NCBI GenBank assembly: GCA_015143295.1
Contig: CM026557.1
Span: forward strand, 39,875,965 to 39,939,964
Reading direction: 5' to 3'
DNA length: 64,000 nucleotides
Source of the DNA: Tetracentron sinense
Taxonomy: Eukaryota; Streptophyta; Magnoliopsida; Trochodendrales; Trochodendraceae
Part shown: piece after piece, positions 21,901-35,900 of the stretch
Layout of the letters: every line of letters begins with the position of its first letter
Position numbering within the stretch: position 1 is the first letter of the stretch
Position numbers and translations under genes: made by a program
The notes under the pieces: model-generated
Seen by the model: the letters and a program-made list of their open reading frames with translations, nothing else
The model's database searches: none
Told to the model about the DNA's origin: nothing

Positions 21901-24900
21901 TACCTCTAAGTAAAATCTCTAAGATGTAGACATGCAATTAACCTTCAACTTAACAATCTAAAGTCCAACTAAGCATAATTTTCAAATACGCTATACTTTT
22001 TAGATTAGTGTTACCAAACGCCACCTTAAGCTCCCCTACACCCTTCCCTCATACTTGTGATCCAAAAAAAATTGGACTCTTTTGGAGATTGCATCGAAAA
22101 ACAAGTCATCGAATCTGAATTGAATAACATTTAACCAAAAGTTCAAGGTCCGTAATTTTATAATATTTTTCCAACTCAAGTTGTTTAATAATGAAATAAT
22201 CCACCGGATGAACATCAAAAGATTGTGTATTATAGATTTTTTTTTTCAAATCCAGGGATTTCGATGCATTAGAGCATCATTTGTGGAATTTTTCTTGAAC
22301 TTTTGGGGAACTGAAAATATACGTATCTCTTTCAGTTATTACATAGAAACGAACTAACATTGGTTTATATACATGCCTGTGTTTATTGATAGTCTACCAA
22401 ATTTTCATGCTAAAGGTACCTTTCAAATAAAAATTGAATTTTAGGTTAATATGTCATTTAAAATTCTGAAAAATATTTGTTCCAAAAGGTGAAATATCTT
22501 CTTTTCACTTAAATATGAACCAAGTAAAATTGGTTTATGTATATGTGATTAGACTATGGATCATATACCAGATTCATAGACTAAAGCTAATTCTTTCAGA
22601 ACAAGATTGTTTCCATTATATCCATTATTAAATTATTTAAATTCTGAGAAATTTTATTCCTAACTAAAATGATTTTGGTCACTTAACTATGTGAGTTTCA
22701 GAGGAAATTTTTTAAAAAAGAATTTATTCCAAGGAAATTACTTTATTTTCGCTTCAATATGAACCAATGTTAGTTCGTTTATATGTGAATAGTCTCTGGA
22801 TCACCTGCCAAATCTATAGTAAAAAAATTTCATTTTTTGAAGTTTACATGTTTTTATTAATGAATTACACTCGTTTAGATTTGCATTAAATATTATACCA
22901 ATTGCATATAGGAGTTGTGTATTTATATCGGACATAATGCATTAATGTCTTTCATATGGATGGTTAATAGTAGTAGCTGTACCTTGGATATATATCAGTT
23001 GTTCGAATACATGTTTTAACTAATCTAAGAGATTGTTTTGTACACTGAGGAAGCTTCCATGCAAGATTTTGGGCAAAATCCAGACAACACTCATAAGAAA
23101 TGGAAGTATATTCATCACTCAGTCACCACTTTCAACCAAGGAACCCTTAAATCCTCGGCACGTTCACATTTCCCTGATCGATGAGCCTCTTCACTCTTGA
23201 CACTCAGCTCCAAAGCAAGAATGCAAAATCGCAATCTTGACAGTGGGAATTGAGCAAGATTGGGCACATTGTTATTATTGAAGAAGTTTCTTTTCAATTC
23301 TTCTCCTTTTCTGGATTTACCTGTAATTTAATTTCTAAAACAATTATCAGGCTGGAAGCCTAACACCTAGGATTTGGTTCAGGCATTTTTAGACAGTGTT
23401 TTGTCTTCAGCAGTAAATTTCCTTTCATCTATGTAGCCTTTAATTTTGCCAGTACAAAGAAGGCAAATATACAATAATATGTGGCTTGTGACATTGTGGC
23501 TTCAGCTATTCAAGTCTACTGATTGGAATTTAGCTTTTCACTTTACCTTAACAAAAAGGCAAACCCAACAATACAATAATGTGGGCATTGTGACATTCTT
23601 GCTTCAGCAATATAAGGCTACCAATTTGAAATTATGCAGATCATACTTCAAGAATAACAGATAATGTCTCCAAGGTTTAGCAGCCTCAGCTCTTAGGAGT
23701 GCCACGGACAATCATCTGTTATTCTTTGAGTCCCAATTTGTCCAATCAAGTTGTCTAATTATATGCTTGATGCATAAGATCACTAGCAAAACCCTCATAA
23801 AGCTGATTACTATATACATAATCTAACAAGCAGAAGAGAAGGCTATTACGAAGTATTTAATAGGCTGAAATCATATGCATGCTCCTTTAATGTCAATAGT
23901 TACAGAAGGCTTACTTTATTCTCAGTCTTGAGCAATCGTGTTCTTATAATTCTCATCCGTACAGCTGAGTAGAACTTCAAGGCATTTCCACCACAACTAA
24001 CCTCATCTGAATTCCCAAAACCATGACATGATCTTAAATTTGATCTAACCTGGATTGTTTGAAGAGAGAAATATCATCAAATAACAATACAATGTCCTTG
24101 ATTATGAGATACAACTAGAAAAAAGTGCTAATAATAAATTGATTTAAAACTGCCCGAGTAAACTAAGCATCAACCTGGTTAACAAAAATGACAAGAGTTT
24201 GGGACTGCACAATGAAGAATGAATAGTTCGTAGTGCTTGGGTCATTAATCGTGACTGTACGTCAGAGCAGTTGCCATCTATCACAACATCAAGCTCACAT
24301 TGGGGAACAAATGCTGCTACCTGTCAAGGTCATATAAGGACATAATGAAATGATAGATATAATAGAAAAATAAATAAATCAATACAAACTATTAGTGGCT
24401 GTCCATATCCATGAAAGAGAACATTGTCCATCCATAAAATAAAACAGGCAAGGTGTAAAGTTGGCACCTATAACAATATAAACAATAACGAAATGCAGCA
24501 TCCAGACCATGTCGTCATATTTTCTTCTTAATTCTTATAATTTTTATTAGCAACAATAAAAGTAAATTTTGTTAATAAAGAAAACAAGATTAAAAGAAAA
24601 ATTACCAAGCCAAAGTCTACAACATAGACTGCCATTGTTAGCTAGACCATCTACCATGGAAATAAAAACTGCCAAAACCGATATGTATCGTCCAATACAT
24701 ATCAGCTATACAATATTTATACTGAGACATTATAATTATGGGTTTATATGACTCGTCTGAACCCGATACGTATTAGAAGGACCCGTTCGATAAGTATCGG
24801 TTTTGTAGGACTTGTGACAAAAGTAGAATGTAATCTGTAATTTTGTATTCAAATTAGAAATAGAATGTTGTTAGTTTTAAGCAATATTGCTTATTTTTCT

Positions 24901-27900
24901 TAATTTCTTAGACTAGTTAGATAGTATTAAATATGTTGTTGACAAATGTTAATTCCTTGTTTGTCTAATTATTTTGTTTTGCAGATTAGATAACTTGACT
25001 GAATATTGATAGTTTGTGAGTTGTGACTGTGTAAAACTAAGAGTAAAACATCATGCCTAGAAAGGAATCATGTAATTGTAATTGTGTTCCATGTTTTGAT
25101 TCATTAAGTATTTTAATTTTAATATTTTATCATAAAAAATTGTATATGAATATTACTGATCAAAAAAATTGTATATGAATATTTAATTCATGTTTTGGTT
25201 TTTTCTTTTTTGCTGCTTTTTTTTATTTAATTTGACTTTAAAAAAACATGTTGTATACGTATTGTCCGATACATATCGGTATCAGCGATAAGTAACGATT
25301 TTGGTAGAAACCGTTATGCACTCCGAAACCCGTATTTAAATCCTTGTATACTCTGTAGTAGGCTGATCTTCTCACTACAGAGAACAAGAAGTTCAAAGAG
25401 AGCCGAGTTGTGAATTTCTTTAAGCCCATAAAACAATCTCTATGGACCCATGTTTTTCCCATTACCCAACAAAAGACATTGCTAGAGTCGCCCTCTACAC
25501 CACCATTGGAAAGCCCAAGAAGGAGAGCAAAAGCCTCAACCTTGGTGGAGTCACCCGAAAAAGCAGAAATAACTCCCGACTAAAATCCATTGGTTCCCAA
25601 ATAACTTGTGCTGCCAGGTGAGCATCCGTCAAAATTAATGATCTCATTTTCTTTAGGAGGTAACCAAGCTGGAAGGATAAAGAGGGATAAGCAGAAGATA
25701 TTATTATTGCTAACACCTTTGAAATTCTAAGTAGCAAGATCCCAATGGGTTAACCCTTTGATTCTCTCGATAACATTGCAGAGATTAGATATCTATCTCC
25801 TAAGTTCTGCCTAATCCTCTTCCCCCATAATTCTGTGAAATTATAGCTTCCACATCAACTTACTATGACATCCAAACCACTATATTCCACTAAGAAAGAA
25901 AATCAAGAATACCGTATGGAAAGACCCAAGCAATGTCATAAGGCCAAGGAAATGGTGACAAATCGCCATAGCCACCAAATAACAGATTGAAAAAAAGTTG
26001 ATTTATCTATTGAGGTTTTTCCCAGATTGCCCCTCTAGTATGAGGTTCTTCCTTAAATACCCATGTTTTGAAAACCATAGTACAAAAACTTGGCGAGTTG
26101 ACTTGGAACTCAGCCGAGTCAACTCAACTCGGCTGGGTTTCGATCCAACTCGCCGGTATTACTCGGTAGTGAAAAAACCCGAAAAACTCGGACGAGTAAA
26201 AACAAGTTTTACCAATTTCATGACCCGACCCGACTCGCCCGACTCTTAATGGGATATAACTGGTATTTTTTTAAAAAAAAAACCTCTTATAACTCGATGG
26301 TTTGCTTTGGGGTATAGGGTTTTGTTTTTTCGAACAAGAGCTCGAGAAGAAGAAGAAGAAGAAGAAGGCACACTTGTGCAACATCTTCTATGCAACTTTT
26401 CTTCTCTAACCTTTTTTTTTTTGAAAATCTGTAAGTTCTCCTCTGTAACGCCTCTTCTTTTAACCTTTTTTTTTTCTTTTGAAAATCTTTAAAAATTTAA
26501 GCCTCCTCTACAACGCCTCTCCTCTGCAAGCTTCTTCTCCATAATGCCTCTTTTTTTTTAGGGCTCTAGGGTTTCGAAATTTGAGAGGAAAGAACTGCAA
26601 AGTTTCAACAAAGGAAGGAAGACGAGAAGGAGAAGGAGAAATAGCCGGTACTCCTCTTAGTGTTGTAAGTTGTAGCCCCATTTTTTCTTGAGAATCTGCT
26701 GCAACTCATTTCTTTCGTGCTCTGTTTTTTTTTTTTTTGAAGAATCTTCAATCCATTTACATTCCATGGTAAATCTGGAATGTAGCCCATCTTTCTTTGC
26801 TAAAAAAACCTACAACCCTCGTTCACTTGCCCATATACATGCTGTTTTTTCTTCAATCCTTAATTCCATATGCATGCTATTTTTTTTCAATCTTCCATAT
26901 ACAGTTTTTTTTTCCTGATCATGCTATTTTTTTTTTTTTTTGAATGTTGAATGCAACCTCATTCAACTTGCCCAGCTTTTGTTCTCCTTCAATCCTTTTT
27001 TCCTTTGTTAAAAAAATCTGCAACAGTAAAATACAATATTAGTTAGTAATGGTTTTGTAGCCTACAAAAAATCTGTAATTTTGTATGTTTGCAGTAGAAT
27101 TGTAGAACTAGAAAGTAGAAAATTAGAAATTAGTCTACTGTTTTTACTTTCTAATCTCTAATCTATTATTAAAGTTTTGTTTGCTTTAATTCAAAATAGA
27201 AATGGCCACTTCTAGCAGCATGGCATCAGCAACTTCACCAACAGTTCCTCCAGTTGTGGAAGTAGACACTTCCCGCTTAACTGACATAGGTTGGCATCAT
27301 GGCACCCCAGTCAATATTGATAAAAAGAAAGTGAGGTGCAATTATTGCGGGAAGGAGATGCATGGGTGGATTCATCGATTGAAACATCATCTAGCTAGAC
27401 TGCCTCTGGTGATATAAAGAAGTGTGAGAAGGTACCTGAAAATATTTCTAAAGAGATAAAACAGTATTTGGAAGACAAGACTCAAGAAAGCAAGAAGAGG
27501 AAAGATCACAAAAGAAATGTGGGGGTTTTTGGTTCAAGTTCAGCTACTGAAGAAGAAAATGAAGATGAGGTCACGTGCCTAACTAAAAAAGCTAAGGAAT
27601 TTCCAAAAGTTGGCACGGCACAACTTAGGGTAGACACAAGTTTCGATAAGAACTCAAGAAAGAGGGCGTGTGAGATCATAGCTAGGTGGTTTTACCATGC
27701 TGGTATCCCATTTAATGCGGACTCGATATTCTTTCCAACGGCATGTGAAGCAATTGGCATGTTTGGTAAAGGGTTGAAGCCTCCAACACCTTATGAGTTG
27801 GCGGGACCCTTTTTAAAAGCAGAGGTGGAGTCCATAAATCTTTATCTTCGGGAGTTCAAGGAGTCTTGGAATGAAACTGGATGTTCCATAATGTCTGATG

Positions 27901-29865
27901 GTTGGAGGGAACAAAAGGGTAGGACACTTATTAACTTTCTAGTGTCTTGCCCACGAGGCATTATGTTCATCAAGTCAGTTGATGCGTCACACATTGTAAA
28001 ATATGCAAATAATTTGTTCAACTTACTTGATGAAATTGTTGAGATAGTGGGGGAAACGAATGTGGTGCAATTGATAACAGATAATGCAGCAAATTATGTA
28101 GCTGCTGGGAAGCTTCTGATGGCGAAAAGAAAGAACTTGTTTTGGAGCTCTTGTGCAGCACATTGTATTGACCTCATTCTTGAGAAAATTAGAAAGTTGC
28201 CTCCAATCGAAACAATAGTTGAGAAGTGCAGAAGTATAACTAAGTTTATTTACAATAAAAGTCAAGTTTTACACATGATGAGAACCTTTACTGATAATAG
28301 AGAAATTCTGAGACCGGGAGCTACTCACTTTGCCACAAATTTCATTCTTATTGAAAGTCTTATTGAGCAGGTAATTTTTAAAGTTTTAAACTCTTTTAAT
28401 TTGGAAGTATTTTCTTTTCAAATTTTAATATTTACTTCTTTGTTTTGTTGTTATTCCAAATTTATTTTAGAGGAGCTCCTTGAAAAAGATGTTTCTTTCA
28501 GAGGATTGGGTGAAATCAAAATTTGCTAATCTTGAAGAGGGGAAATGCATTGAGAAGATAATAACAGACTCTTCTTTTTGGCGAAAGATGGAGAAAATCA
28601 ATAAGACGGTTGTTCTCATTATTCGGGTCTTGAGGTTAGTGGATGGTGACAAGCCAATGATGAGGGATATATATGATAGAATGGATCAAGCAAAGATTGA
28701 GATTGCAGAAGCTCATAGAAATGATGAGAAATCTTATAAAAAGTATTGGGACATCATTGATGCAAGATGGGATTCGACTCTCCACTGTCCACTTCATGTT
28801 GCGGGTTACTTTCTGAATCTAGCAATTCGATATCGTCCGAATTTCTCAACACATCCCGAGGTTTGCCGTGGATTGCATGAAGCAATAGCACGACTTGAAA
28901 ATGATATAGATATTCAGATCATAGCGATGGATGAGGTATATTATTTACAAGATTATAGTTTTTAATGATCAAAATTAAAATTATTATGTGTCTATTCCAA
29001 GGTCACTATAACTTATATCATATTTTAATTATTTTTTAGGTTGCTATATTTGCTTCTGCACAAAAGGCATTTGGAAGTGAGCAAGTGATTCGTAGTAGAA
29101 CTAAGTTGTCTCCTAGTGAGTTATAATTTGATTTAATATTTAGTTAATTTATACATTATGGTTTCTATATTGATCTTTGATACTATACAATTATAATTAT
29201 ATTATATTTTGCAGTTTCTTGGTGGCAATCCTTTGGTTATGACACTCCAGAACTCCAGTGCTTTGCCATCCGTATCTTGAGTCAAGGTTGCTCTTCTTCA
29301 GGTTGCGAAAGAAACTGGAATACCTTTGACCAGATCTATACAAAGAAAAGGAATCATTTGAAGCAAGAAAAGTTGAATAACTTGGTGTACATTCACTATT
29401 ACCTGAGATTGAGGGAAAGCCAACAGAGAAGACATGCCTCAACTTATGATCCTACAAATATTGACATTGTCTTAATTAATAATGAAATTGACGAGTGGAT
29501 TAATGAGCATGATGGGGACTTTGATGGAGATGACTTGAGTTGGTTGGATGGTGATGCGGATGCAAGCCTTACAACAATTAGAGAGGAGTCTAATGAAGTG
29601 GAGGAAGACATGGATCAAGATAATGAAGATGATATTTGATCATTTTATGATATATTTGTATTTGATGATATCTTGAATTCTTGATGTTGAAACTGGGAAG
29701 AATGTTTTTTTTTTTGGACTTGGATCTTGGAAGTTTTTTTTGAGAATATGATGTTTAGTACTTTGGGGTTGTTTAATATTTATCATGAATGCTAGTTATT
29801 TGAATTTTGATGATACTCTTGTTGAATTTTTTAAAAAAAATTATTTAAAATTTTATAATATACAC

Positions 29866-29908
<43 letters not shown>

Positions 29909-32900
29909 TATATTTCCAAGTCGGCCGAGTCGAGTTTTTTTCGAGTCTTCTGAGTTACTCGAACCGATTGACTTCCGAGTCGAATCGAGTTTTCGAACAC
30001 TGTTGAAAACCCTTCTCTTAATGCCCCCACACACATGTGCATCCATTCGCACATGAGAACTTTTACCATTTTATCCAAATCATTTGAAGAAAAGACTTTG
30101 GGTATCCCCACCCCATTTTCGACGAGTTCTTCGTTCCCACCCCATTTCCGACGAGAGAACTTCGTTTCCACCCTATTTCCAGCAAGAGATCTTCGTTCCA
30201 AGAGCATTCTTTCCATGAAAGAACACCACTAACCGAAGAACAACCCTCATTTTCAGATTTCTTGTGTTTTCAAAAAAATGAATTCAAAAAAATAATTGCA
30301 TGTATGATTAATCCATGGAAAAATGTTTATAATCATTGCATTTAGGGTTCAAAACCTTAAATTTCATGTTATATATGTGTTTACATGTGTTTTTTTTTTT
30401 CATTTTCTATGACTTACGGTCGTGTTTCCAAGGTTCAAGATGACTGTATTGATCTGGTCAATACATTTTATATTAGGTCGCTACATGAAATGCACTAGGT
30501 CGATACATGTATCAATCTAGTGCATTTTGTATTAGATCGCTACAATCGATACATGAAATGCACTAGGTCGATACATAAAACGCACTAGGTTGATACATGT
30601 ATCAAACTAGTGCATTTTGTATTAGGTCGCTACAGTCGAAATATAAAATGCACTAGGTCGATACATATAATGCACTAGGTCAATACATGTATCAATATAG
30701 TGCATTTTGTATTAGGTCTCTATAGTTGATACATGAAATGCACTAGGTCGATACAAAAAATGCACTACGTCAATACATGTATCAACCTAGTGCATTTTGT
30801 ATTAGGTCACTACAGTCGATATATAAAATGCACTAGGTCGATACATGAAATGCACTAGATCGATACATGTATCAATCTAGTGCATTTTGTATTAGGTCGC
30901 TATAGTCGATATATGAAATGCACTAGGTCGATACATGTATCAATCTAGTGCATTTTGTATTAGGTTGCTACAGTCGATACATGAAATGCACTAAGTCGTT
31001 ACAAGTATCAATCTAGGTCAATGCATGTATCAATCTAGTGTATTTTGTATTAGATCGTTACAGTCGACAGATGAAATGCACTAGCTTGATACATAAAATG
31101 CACTAGGTAGATACATGTATCAACCTAGTGCATTTTGTATTAGGTCGCTACAGTCGATACATAAAATGCACTAGGTTGATACATGTATCAACCTAGTGCA
31201 TTTTTTATTAGGTCGCTACAGTAGATACATGAAATGCACTAGGTTGATACATGAAATGCAATAGGTCGATAAATGTATCAATCTAGTACATTTTGTATTA
31301 GGTTGCTACAGTCGATACATGAAATACACTAGGTCGATACATGTATCAATCTAGGTCAATGCATGTATCAATCTAAGGCATTTTGTATTAGGTCGCTACA
31401 GTCGATACATGAAATGCACTAGGTTGATACATAAAATGCACTAGGTCGATACATTTATCAATCTAGAGCATTTTGTATTAGGTTGCTACAGTCAATACAT
31501 GAACTGCACTAGGTCGATACATGAAATGCACTAGGTCGATACATGTATCAACCTAGTGTATATTTGTATTAGGTCGCTACAGTCGATACATAAAATGTAC
31601 TAGGTCAATACATTGTATTGACCCTACGCGCAAAAAACTTGGGAAAAACTCAGATTTTTGTGATTTTTTCATCTTTTCTTCTTCTTTCAAAACCAGTATG
31701 AATGGTAATTGAGGGGTATTTGGAAGATGAGGGGAGAGGGGGAGCTTCTTTCATCTCATCCACGTACGTAAATCCCTCTTCTTCTTCTTCTTCTTTCAAA
31801 ACCAGTAGAGGGGTATTTAAGACTTTTCATAAATGTTGAATTATGGAAAATGGATCATAAGGGCATTTAGAGAAGGGTTTTCAAAACCTATGTATTTTGG
31901 GAAAAACCCCTTATCAAAGCCATTGTCAATCGTCCACGTTAATGCCTTTATCTTAGGAGCCAAAGGCTTCTACATAATATTAAAGGAAAAAGGTTAAGGC
32001 ATAAACTGACGATTGACGATGGCTTTGATAAAGGATTCGAATGAGAAAGAAGGCCTTGGCTCGCAGTTCCAAACTCTAGGATTTAAATCCAACTGAGAAA
32101 TATAGGTAAACTTCGATTCTTAAAAATGACCCTCATGTCATCTAAGACCACCACCACTCTAGGCTCCCTACAAATGCTCAAATTCCAAGAAGAATCAGAC
32201 AAGGAGAGGGAGAAATTTTCGGAAGAACATTTTGTAAATGGAGAGATTATAGAAGTGGGGAAATTCTGTGAAAAGAGGGACGACCTCTCACCACCAAAGT
32301 TCTACATAAAATTTCATTCTTAGTCCATTTCAAACATCATATTCAGTAGGAGGAATGAAAGAAGGGTATATATTAACATTTCAGATCCATATCATATTCA
32401 CTTTGAATGACTGAAAACCAAAGACCGTCGGGGGTCTGAGGAGAATCTCTACAAACATTTCCCAATAAGAGCAAGATATTTTGTATCTCCTTACAAGTAT
32501 TAAGACCCACCTCCTCTTTAAGCGCATAGACCTCCTTCCAATATAGTATAGGCGGTCCTTCGCTTCACTTCCTTCCCAAAACCAGTCCCTTCATAAGTCC
32601 TAAAGCCATTCCACCACCTTTCCAAGAATCATGAAAATAGAAACAAAGTACAGAACCATGTGCTAATAAATAGTAGGAATATGACCATGTGCGAAATCAT
32701 AAATAGGCTCCCTTCTTTTTATTTTTATTTTAATTTTTTTTATCGTTAAATAAGGATCAATATATTAAAAACAAATACATTACAAGAAAGATTCACCGAT
32801 TGGAGACCTAGAAGAGAAAAGCATACAAGGAAAGAAAGATAAAGCTAACTACCATTAACTGTGGCCAGAATAATTATCACAATCTAAAAAGATCGAGCAC

Positions 32901-35900
32901 CAAGAAAATGTCAAATTAAAATCTACCCAAGCAATCTTCTCCACTGTAACCAAAGAGTTAGTAAGACTCTTTGGCCATTCACATAAAGTATCAAGCCATT
33001 CTGCAGCGCATACTCTTCAAATGAGTAGGGATTTGAATGTCTTTCTTGAATGTGCCATAACTTTTTTTTACCAGTAAATCAGAGAATATATTAATAGAGA
33101 AGGAAAGTTGTAAGTTGTAACAAACATGCTAAAAGAGAGCACAGGGGATCACATAAAAGTGAGCCCAGTGGCTGATAACAACATAGAAAAACATGAAACT
33201 AGACATTGGGAAGGGCAGCGAAACAAAATGCATGCAGAAGACGGATTCAACCCACTGCTAGATCACAGCCAAACTATGAGATCGAAGTCCTTGAAATCCC
33301 ATCTAACTGAAAACCAATCCAAAATTAGATGACGAATCCATACACAAATCTGCAGAGAGGAAGAGGCAGCATCCTAAAAAACTCTCTAATTCCTCTTGTT
33401 ACAGATCACTCATGCTACCGCACCCTGTAAGTAAGCCCAAATTATGGAGACAGAGGACCCACGCCACACCCAATCACACAAGGAAATGGTCCCATACATC
33501 AGTCGCAAAAGGACAATACAACAACAGGTGATCCACCGTTTTCTCAAACTCAATGCATTAGCTAACCTTCACCCTCTGTTTTGTATATGATCACAAGTGA
33601 TTATCTTGTCCAAAGTTGCTGACAACGAAAAAAGGGAACCTTAGATGGAACTCTGGGATTCCACACGGCCCTATACGGAAAAGGAAGTCAAGAGTTACCC
33701 CACAAGGCTCTAGGAAAATATCTCACTAAAAACACACCTTGTTATCTAAAGGACCAAATACGCCTATCTCTAAGAAGAGGAAATGTGACAACCTTCTCCA
33801 ACCTACCCCAAAGCGAGAGAGGGAATCCAACTCCAAATAATTTTGACTGCGCCTAAGGTTAAGGTTGCACACTGTAGAGCCCCCCTCACCCCCAAAATAA
33901 GATGCCATATAAGCATCTTTCTCCCTAGCTAGAGAGAACAAGGCACCAAACTCCTTAAGAGACGACTGACCATTCCAAACAGCAACCCAAAATTTAACAT
34001 CCTTACCACAACCCACAAGATAACTAATGGGCCTAGATAACTTACCAGTAACACTCATAATGGCCTTCTAACAACTCACCTCATAAGGACCACGAACCTC
34101 ACACGATTCCCAAACCGACTTGGATCCAAATTTAGTCGCAATAACCTGCCTCCAGAGACAACCCTTTTCTTCCTCAAATCTCCAGAGCCACCTACCCAAA
34201 AGTGCCGAGTTGACACTAACTAAAGATTTAACATCCACAGCCCCTGACTCATTTGGCCTGCAAATGAGCTTCCACTCAACCAAATGATACCTGTTAGAGT
34301 CAACCAACCCATTCTATAAGAAGTCCCATTGAATTCTTTCCAACTTTTGCAATAGATATTGGAATGATAAATAGGGACATGAAATAAATTGGCAAACTAG
34401 GCAGGACGGTCTTAAAAAGAGTAAGCCCCCCCACTTTTGAGAGGTGATTGGATTTCTATGTAGTTAACCTTTTAGAGAACCGATATAGAACAGGTTGTCA
34501 AATAGACTTTGCCTTATAAGTCATAACCAACTCCCAAAAACAAGCCAAGATAACTCGAAGATAACTTCCCAATTTTACCTTTAAATCAACTAGCCTAGTT
34601 TGACAAATGCAGGACAACCTCGACCACTAAAAGCTCGCACTTAGGCAGGTTGATTCTCAGCCCGAAACTTGCCTTGCAACAATGGAATAGACAACGAAGT
34701 GATGACAAGATGCATCACATAAAATCAAATTGAAGATAGGAGATCGATAAGCCCTCCTTCCCAACTGAGAAGCCATCTAGAACATATGAGAACGCTATCC
34801 TAATCATCCTACTAGGGGCCTTCGTGATCATAATAAGAATAGGAGAAATTGGATTTCCTTGTCTCAGACCCCAAGAGCTCCTAAAGACCGTTGAGCTCCC
34901 ATTAATCAAGATCGAAAAAGATACAGTCGAAGTATAGGCCTTCATCCAATTTCTCCATCTAGGACTAAAACCCTTCTTCCCATAATATACTCTAAAAACT
35001 CACAACTAACATGGTCATAGGCTTTCTCCAAATCATTTTGCATAAGATCCCTAAACAAGCCAACTTTAACCTCTCGTCTATACTTTAATTCACAATCAAC
35101 ACTCCATCGAAGATTTAACGACCTTCCACAAAATCCCCTTGAGACAATGATAAAATCATGGTTGTTAAATCCTTGTGATTTGTGATTCAAATCCTACGAT
35201 TTGAATCGAATCCCAGACAAAATGATTCAAATCGCAGGTAAAAATTTTAATATCTCATTCGATTTGTGATTCAAATCTTATGACTCATAAGATTCAAGCT
35301 CAAAACCCCTGTTACGGACCAATACTTAAAATAATGTTTTTTAAAATATTTTTTACTTTTTTAATTTTCTAAAGATACTTTATGTCTTTTAAGAAGAGAA
35401 AAGAAATAGAAAAAACCCTGTTATGGACATGCTAAAACCCCTTTTTGGGTTTTTTCTCTGTTATCGTGAAGAAAAAAAGAATGGAGTTCGAGAATTGGAC
35501 TCTGGGAGAACTTGATAGTTTATTTTATTAATCTTTTTAATCGTATAAGTCTTTTGCTACTTGATCTCATACAACATGATTATATGAGTTTACTTTTATT
35601 GATTTATCTTTACTGATATTGGGGGTTATGTTTCATTTTATGAAGTTCATTCGCATTTTGTATAGTGTATGCAATGAAATGTTCATTACTCTCTTTTATC
35701 AATAGATATGAATGAAATCTTTTAGATAAATGAATTATTCCATTTTTCTGATTTATTAAGTATTTTTGTATTTTTTTTTTAAAATCAATTGAATCTTACG
35801 ATTTGAATCGAATTTGTCCTAAAACGATTTTACAATTCGATTACAATTTAACAACCTTGGATATAATAGAACCCATCACACATTTCAGCCTAAAAGCCAG

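Larger units (their letters stand above)
26076..30002 (+). mobile_element. hAT element A, 3.9 kb, 'ACTCG' family
   Basis: Perfect 8-bp target duplication TTGAAAAC (26068-26075, 30003-30010). Ends CATAGTACAAAAACTTGG and (reversed) CAGTGTTCGAAAACTCG. The first 170 bp carry at least seven ACTCG/CGAGT motifs and the last 100 bp about seven more. It contains a multi-exon hAT transposase gene. Structurally complete but the transposase has a frameshift. Confidence 0.92.
26012..31910. mobile_element. MULE-like unit with inverted ends
   Basis: 26014-26107 and 31910-31840 are inverted copies: GGTTTTTCCC at the tip, then 'gttttgaaaacccttctct(t)aatgccc' (the left copy split by a hAT element at 26076-30002). 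Between them lies the palindromic array. Flanks TTATCTATT / TTATCAAAG agree only in part, so the duplication and class (Mutator-like) remain tentative. Confidence 0.5.

Noticed and set aside
30421-31625. Repeat array looked at as a CRISPR
   Set aside because: Units are of uneven length, the 'spacers' are also repeated, and the genome is a plant.
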